Source of the DNA: Candidatus Helarchaeota archaeon
Lineage (GTDB): Archaea > Asgardarchaeota > Lokiarchaeia > Helarchaeales > HEL-GB-A
Direction: 5' to 3'
Assembly (NCBI GenBank): GCA_013375455.1
Contig: JABXJT010000128.1
Coordinates: 1 to 9,128 of the forward strand
Length of the DNA: 9,128 bases
Of the stretch, positions 5,902 to 9,128 are shown piece by piece. A program made the position numbers and the translations under genes. The stretch's first letter is position 1, and every line of letters starts with the position of its first letter. A model generated the notes under the pieces. It worked only from the letters and a program-made list of their open reading frames with translations, did no database searches and was not told the origin of the DNA.

Positions 5902-6990
5902 TTACCCTAACGCGCCAAACCAGCCCCGCACCTCTTTCCGCATCGCTTTTTGAACTTTGATAACCTCTTCTCGCTTCTCCGCTGACGCCTTTTTTAAATT
6001 ATCGATGCGTGGGACAAAATTATTTTGTACAAAATATTCTTTCAACGATTTATCAATGATCCTTTCCGGAATGCTCTTCGGATCATCCGCAAATGCTGGG
6101 TATTGGGCTTCCCAATCTGCCAGGAAATCCCAAATGTTCTCCTTGTTCATAAAAATTGCCATCACACCCATTAAATTGGGGGACGTAACTGCAATATTGG
6201 CGTGTGGGACCGAATATTGATTTCCATTAAATGTAATGGCAATGCCCCCTTCTTCATTCAGCCTCCGAAGCATGTCTTTGTCCGTTATGCTATCACCAGT
6301 GGCGATCATGTCGGAAATTGGATAATTTAATTTCTTAGAGATCTCCTCAACGGCCGCTTCTTTTCGATGTCCCCCTCTTACAAAGATTTTATCCATGACT
6401 TTTACGTAATCTGAGTCAGTTTTCCAAAAAAAATGGTTTAAATCATCAATCACTACTTCAAGTTGCGAGTCCTTGTCCAAATACTTCCTAAAAATTGTTT
6501 CAATCAACACCTGGAGGTGTTCCTCGATGTTCTCTATTCCACTTTTAATGGATACATCAAGTGCAGTGCAATACACGTGATCGAGGGGGATGCCCAGTTC
6601 CCGGGCCACATTATGCGCATGCTGCGTGTAACTCGTTGAGATAATGGAAATATTCCAGTCTCTTTTCAATCTATTTATAGTTTCATTTGATCCGGGTATT
6701 AACCCAATTTTTTTCTTGGAAATTTCCACCAATTCACCATCAGTAAAAAACGAAACGTAAATCGGGGCTAACAATTTCAATGTATCGCCCGGTTCATAAC
6801 TTTTAATCCCCAACTCTTTAATTATGCCCGGTGTCTCTATTAAGTAATCATCGTAATTACTGACCATTTGAAAGAATTCATCAAGTCTCTCATATTTCAA
6901 TCGCGGACCTAATAGTTTGCATATCTCCGCTGCAAAGTCCGTAAAACTTAATGGCCCTTCCATATCAAATGCACAGACATTCAAGGTCAT
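5902..6990 (-). CDS. HAD-superfamily hydrolase (probable phosphatase)
   Basis: A 362-residue HAD protein. Motif I is AFDMEGPLS (7-15) with nucleophile D9; the usual second Asp is E11. A helical cap region follows. Motif II is SIISTS (115-120), motif III is probably K210 in GGHRKEA, and motif IV is ATGDSITDKDML (230-241) with D233 and D237. All four catalytic motifs are therefore present and a magnesium-dependent phosphohydrolase is expected; the substrate is unknown. A C-terminal extension of about 80 residues (280-362) is charged and probably helical, ending in a basic stretch. The DMEGPLS form recalls an uncharacterised archaeal HAD group. The start at ATG 6990 has its GAAGGA site directly adjacent (zero spacing). 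TTG at codon 3 (6984) would have a normal 6-nt spacing and is a real alternative. An in-frame TGA three codons upstream rules out a longer N-terminus. Confidence 0.85.
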   Translation of the reverse strand: MTLNVCAFDMEGPLSFTDFAAEICKLLGPRLKYERLDEFFQMVSNYDDYLIETPGIIKELGIKSYEPGDTLKLLAPIYVSFFTDGELVEISKKKIGLIPGSNETINRLKRDWNISIISTSYTQHAHNVARELGIPLDHVYCTALDVSIKSGIENIEEHLQVLIETIFRKYLDKDSQLEVVIDDLNHFFWKTDSDYVKVMDKIFVRGGHRKEAAVEEISKKLNYPISDMIATGDSITDKDMLRRLNEEGGIAITFNGNQYSVPHANIAVTSPNLMGVMAIFMNKENIWDFLADWEAQYPAFADDPKSIPERIIDKSLKEYFVQNNFVPRIDNLKKASAEKREEVIKVQKAMRKEVRGWFGALG

Positions 6991-6996
6991 TCCTTC
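6991..6996 (-). promoter_or_regulatory. Shine-Dalgarno site immediately next to the HAD start codon
   Basis: GAAGGA on the minus strand runs straight into ATG 6990. The usual 5-8 nt spacing would instead select TTG at 6984, giving a protein two residues shorter with motif I intact. The sequence alone cannot decide between them. Confidence 0.45.
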
Positions 6997-7079
6997 TCAT
7001 CTTTTTTAGAATGTTTTTTTTCTAATATCTTAAATAATTATGGTTTTATCGTCGAAGGAAGGGTTAATAGAGTAAATAA

Positions 7080-7087
7080 TTATAAAA
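7080..7087 (+). promoter_or_regulatory. TATA-like box for the surface-protein gene
   Basis: TTATAAAA within AATTATAAAAGAG lies about 50 nt upstream of ATG 7134. Transcription would start near 7110 and give a leader of about 25 nt, containing GGAG at 7124-7127. The remaining part of 6991-7133 is AT-rich and must also hold the minus-strand HAD promoter, for which no convincing box stands out. Confidence 0.45.
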
Positions 7088-7133
7088 GAGAAAGTCTGTA
7101 TAACTCTATACAAACCGATTATTGGAGTAAATA

Positions 7134-8741
7134 ATGATGCCCAGACATAAAAATTCTGTTTTTTTGCTGCTATTTCTTTTTTTAATGAGTCCTTTTTTAA
7201 TGATAATCCTTCCAATTTTCAATGAAACGAATCTTTCTAATCTTTCTAATGATCCAATAACTACAAAAACCTGGGATTCTGATTTTCGTGACTGGTATTG
7301 CATTTCTGATCCGCCGCCTCTTTATAATTTAAATAATGATACGAGTTGGATGGCCCGAATAGCAATCGACAGTCAAGATTATTTACATGTTGTATGGGCT
7401 GATGATACGGATGATCCAAGCTGGGGAACAGATCAAGAAATATTATATTCCTATTACGATAGTTCTGTATGGAGTTCTCCAACCGCGATTTCCGCAGGAG
7501 TTGGAAATTGGAATAATGATACAAGTTGGCAACCCTCTATAGCGATTGATAGCCAAGATAATATCCACGTGGTCTGGAGTGATAAAACCCCTGGGTGGTG
7601 GACTAATTCAATTACGGATTATGAGATTCTCTATTCCAATTATACCAGTGTTTCAGGTTGGTCTGATCCTATCTGCATCTCAGATAATGCCTCGAAGTGG
7701 AATGATGGTTCTTCCGGGATCCCCTTCATTGCAATTGATAATGATGATGATCTCCATGTAGTTTGGGATGATAATTCTACGGGCTGGTGGCGGGCCAGTC
7801 CTGCAGACAGTGAAATTTTTTACGTGAATCGAACAAGCAGCGTTTGGGGGAATCCAATTCCCATTTCGGATGATCTAACACTTTGGAATACCGATACGAG
7901 TCATTTCCCTTCCATCGCGGTAGATAGCAATGATAATGTCCATGTTGTTTGGCAAGACACGACTGATACGGCTCCCCCTCCTATAGGATGGGATACTGAT
8001 ATGGAGATTCTCTACCGGAATTATAGCAGTGGAGTTGGATGGGGCGCTTTCATTGGACTTTCAGGTGTAGGTGATAATGATTGGAACAATGACCTTAGTG
8101 AATTCCCTATTATCGCTATAGATCCAAATACCGATGTCTTACACGTCGTCTGGCAAGACGATACCAATTCCATTAGCGAGTGGGGTTTTGATTACGAAAT
8201 CTTCTATAGCAATTCTACCAACGGGGGCACGTGGACGAATGCCACAGCACTTACGGGAATTGGCGTGAATTCATGGAATAACGCTTATAGCGGGGTTCCT
8301 TGGATCACCGTCGATAATCTCAGCAGAATCCACGTGGTCTGGCATGATGATACTGATTCACCAAGTGAATGGGGAACGGACCGAGAAATTTTTTACAGTA
8401 ATTCCACGAATGGTGCCACGTGGCTCAATGCCACTTGCCTCTCTGATCAACCAGATTACAGTAACATGCCTAACATTGGCAATTTCTGGCAAAGCGAAGA
8501 ACCTTGCATTGCTTACGATAGTAGAGATTTTGTTCATGTAGTTTGGTGGGATGACTCTACTGGCCCGTGGTCCCCGCCCTTAACTGATACTGATGTATTC
8601 TATACTACCAACTGGGTGCCTCTCCCTACTAATGGCGGACCTGGGCCAATCCCATGGTGGATTTGGCTAATCATCATCCTCATCCTCCTGCTACTCGTAG
8701 TGCTCTATCTTTATAACCGCCACAGAAAGAAAAAGAAGTGA
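7134..8741 (+). CDS. Exported, membrane-anchored seven-bladed beta-propeller protein
   Basis: A 535-residue surface protein. The N-terminus has a basic start and a hydrophobic segment (9-29), giving a signal peptide or signal anchor. Seven repeats of about 60-68 residues follow, each with the core PxIAIDSxDxxHVVWxDDT, then an aromatic/acidic turn, E-I-hydrophobic-Y-S-N, and W-x-x-P-x-x-IS. HVVW falls at 85, 145, 208, 270, 337, 400 and 468. The C-terminus is a short Pro/Gly linker, a transmembrane helix (507-527) and the basic tail NRHRKKKK. The mature domain is thus outside, and the tail inside. I count 14 N-x-S/T sequons, as expected of an archaeal S-layer or glycosylated surface protein. 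The ligand is unknown; such propellers bind glycans or proteins, and no catalytic site was recognised. GGAG lies 6 nt before ATG 7134; ATG 7137 is an equivalent alternative. Confidence 0.82.
   Translation: MMPRHKNSVFLLLFLFLMSPFLMIILPIFNETNLSNLSNDPITTKTWDSDFRDWYCISDPPPLYNLNNDTSWMARIAIDSQDYLHVVWADDTDDPSWGTDQEILYSYYDSSVWSSPTAISAGVGNWNNDTSWQPSIAIDSQDNIHVVWSDKTPGWWTNSITDYEILYSNYTSVSGWSDPICISDNASKWNDGSSGIPFIAIDNDDDLHVVWDDNSTGWWRASPADSEIFYVNRTSSVWGNPIPISDDLTLWNTDTSHFPSIAVDSNDNVHVVWQDTTDTAPPPIGWDTDMEILYRNYSSGVGWGAFIGLSGVGDNDWNNDLSEFPIIAIDPNTDVLHVVWQDDTNSISEWGFDYEIFYSNSTNGGTWTNATALTGIGVNSWNNAYSGVPWITVDNLSRIHVVWHDDTDSPSEWGTDREIFYSNSTNGATWLNATCLSDQPDYSNMPNIGNFWQSEEPCIAYDSRDFVHVVWWDDSTGPWSPPLTDTDVFYTTNWVPLPTNGGPGPIPWWIWLIIILILLLLVVLYLYNRHRKKKK
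7338..8627 (+). repeat. Seven tandem protein repeats (propeller blades)
   Basis: The coding sequence holds seven diverged in-frame repeats of about 180-204 bp. Core-to-core distances at protein level are 60, 63, 62, 67, 63 and 68 residues. Repeats 5 and 6 share the longest near-identical run (EIFYSNSTNG followed by TW.NAT), suggesting the most recent duplication. The DNA copies differ at many silent positions, so this is an old array and not an unstable one. Confidence 0.75.
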
Positions 8742-8763
8742 GCAGCTTAACTATAGAACTCCA

Positions 8764-8776
8764 TTTTTTTTTTTTT
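8764..8776 (+). terminator. T13 tract terminating the surface-protein transcript
   Basis: Thirteen consecutive T residues begin 22 nt after the TGA at 8739-8741. This is the longest homopolymer in the window and a strong archaeal-type U-tract terminator. No strong hairpin precedes it. The facing gene ends at 8823, so the tract lies inside an 81-nt convergent spacer. Confidence 0.55.
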
Positions 8777-8822
8777 AATTGGATTCTAAGAACAAAATGC
8801 TTTTGGAATTTAAAAAGAAAGT

Positions 8823-9128
8823 TCAATTATGTTTTAATTGCTTCTTAATATGTTTTTTCGCCTGTTTCTGTCGTTCTCGTGCGAGATATACGTCACTCTT
8901 TAAATCGGCGATGAACACAGGCGCGGTTTTAAGTCCATTCAAAATAAATTTTCGCGTCATGCGGAAAAACCACCAGAACCGAGGATTTTTAATGAAACGC
9001 CAAAAGGATCGCGGTAGAAATGAGCGCAGATGTTTTTCGCGCAATCTAAAATAAAAATCTCGGTAGGCCCATTTGACGAGTTCGTAAATTTCCTGGGTGG
9101 TCAAATCAGGGGTTCGCATGATGGGCTT
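8823..9128 (-). CDS. C-terminal part of a probable B12-binding radical SAM protein, cut by the window edge
   Basis: The minus-strand frame is open to the window edge: codons for K-P-I precede the first visible Met (9119), so that Met is internal. The 101 visible residues begin KPIMRTPDLTTQEIYELVKW and continue AYRDFYFRLRE. This resembles the conserved tail of B12-binding-domain radical SAM enzymes, where a MRTPxLT/S-xEEI stretch precedes a helix with AYRxFYxRP. A basic, aromatic-rich helical region follows (many R, K, W and F), ending in KKHIKKQLKHN and TGA. The catalytic Cys cluster and cobalamin domain would lie outside the window. The reaction cannot be inferred; relatives carry out methylations or ring-forming steps on lipids and cofactors. 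It converges on the surface-protein gene. Confidence 0.6.
   Translation of the reverse strand, partial: KPIMRTPDLTTQEIYELVKWAYRDFYFRLREKHLRSFLPRSFWRFIKNPRFWWFFRMTRKFILNGLKTAPVFIADLKSDVYLARERQKQAKKHIKKQLKHN

Noticed and set aside
7106..7524. Two minus-strand open frames opposite the N-terminus of the surface protein
   Set aside because: They are antisense to the signal peptide and first blades, which are strongly supported by repeat structure. Their products look unstructured.
8779..9054. + strand open frame at the right edge
   Set aside because: It overlaps the minus-strand frame that matches a radical SAM tail and remains open to the edge. The + product is low-complexity, basic and Cys/Phe-rich, typical of an antisense shadow.
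1..9128. CRISPR array, tRNA/rRNA genes, insertion sequences, integrase or attachment sites
   Set aside because: No short regularly spaced direct repeats, cloverleaf-like segments, transposase motifs or terminal inverted repeats were found on reading both strands.

Overview
The window looks like ordinary chromosomal DNA from an AT-rich archaeon. The signs are GAGGT-type ribosome-binding sites, TATA-like boxes upstream of genes, U-tracts without strong hairpins after stop codons, an archaeal-looking PurE, and a sequon-rich surface protein with a C-terminal membrane anchor. The HAD protein, the TIM-barrel protein and the anchored propeller protein would fit an Asgard or related deep archaeal lineage, but that placement is an impression and cannot be proven from this sequence. 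No tRNA, rRNA, CRISPR array, transposase or plasmid function was seen.

Layout. At 3-176 is the C-terminal end of an unrecognised + strand gene. It converges on a minus-strand FAD-dependent dehydrogenase of the COG2509 type (263-1633). Next, on the minus strand, comes a two-gene operon of a PfkB-family sugar/nucleoside kinase (GTG start) followed after 2 nt by purE (3200 down to 1801). From 3357 to 5057 is a minus-strand cluster of three paralogous small membrane proteins, each with its own leader and U-tract. A 5'-truncated fourth copy (4436-4585) lies between the second and third and still carries a recognisable C-terminus. At 5176-5901 on the + strand is an aldo/keto-reductase-like TIM-barrel protein. 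Its stop codon abuts the stop codon of a convergent HAD-family hydrolase (5902-6990, minus). At 7134-8741 (+) is an exported protein with seven HVVW repeats, predicted to be a seven-bladed beta-propeller fixed to the membrane by a C-terminal helix. The right edge (8823-9128, minus) holds the C-terminus of what resembles a B12-binding radical SAM protein.

How the genes fit together. The kinase and PurE are probably co-expressed and point to ribose, nucleoside or purine metabolism. The other genes look independently transcribed. The least explained region is the membrane-protein family with its decayed member: a locally duplicating, lineage-specific family of unknown role. The next most interesting are the perfect 7-bp inverted repeat over the putative TATA box of the FAD dehydrogenase gene and the regular seven-repeat architecture of the surface protein.
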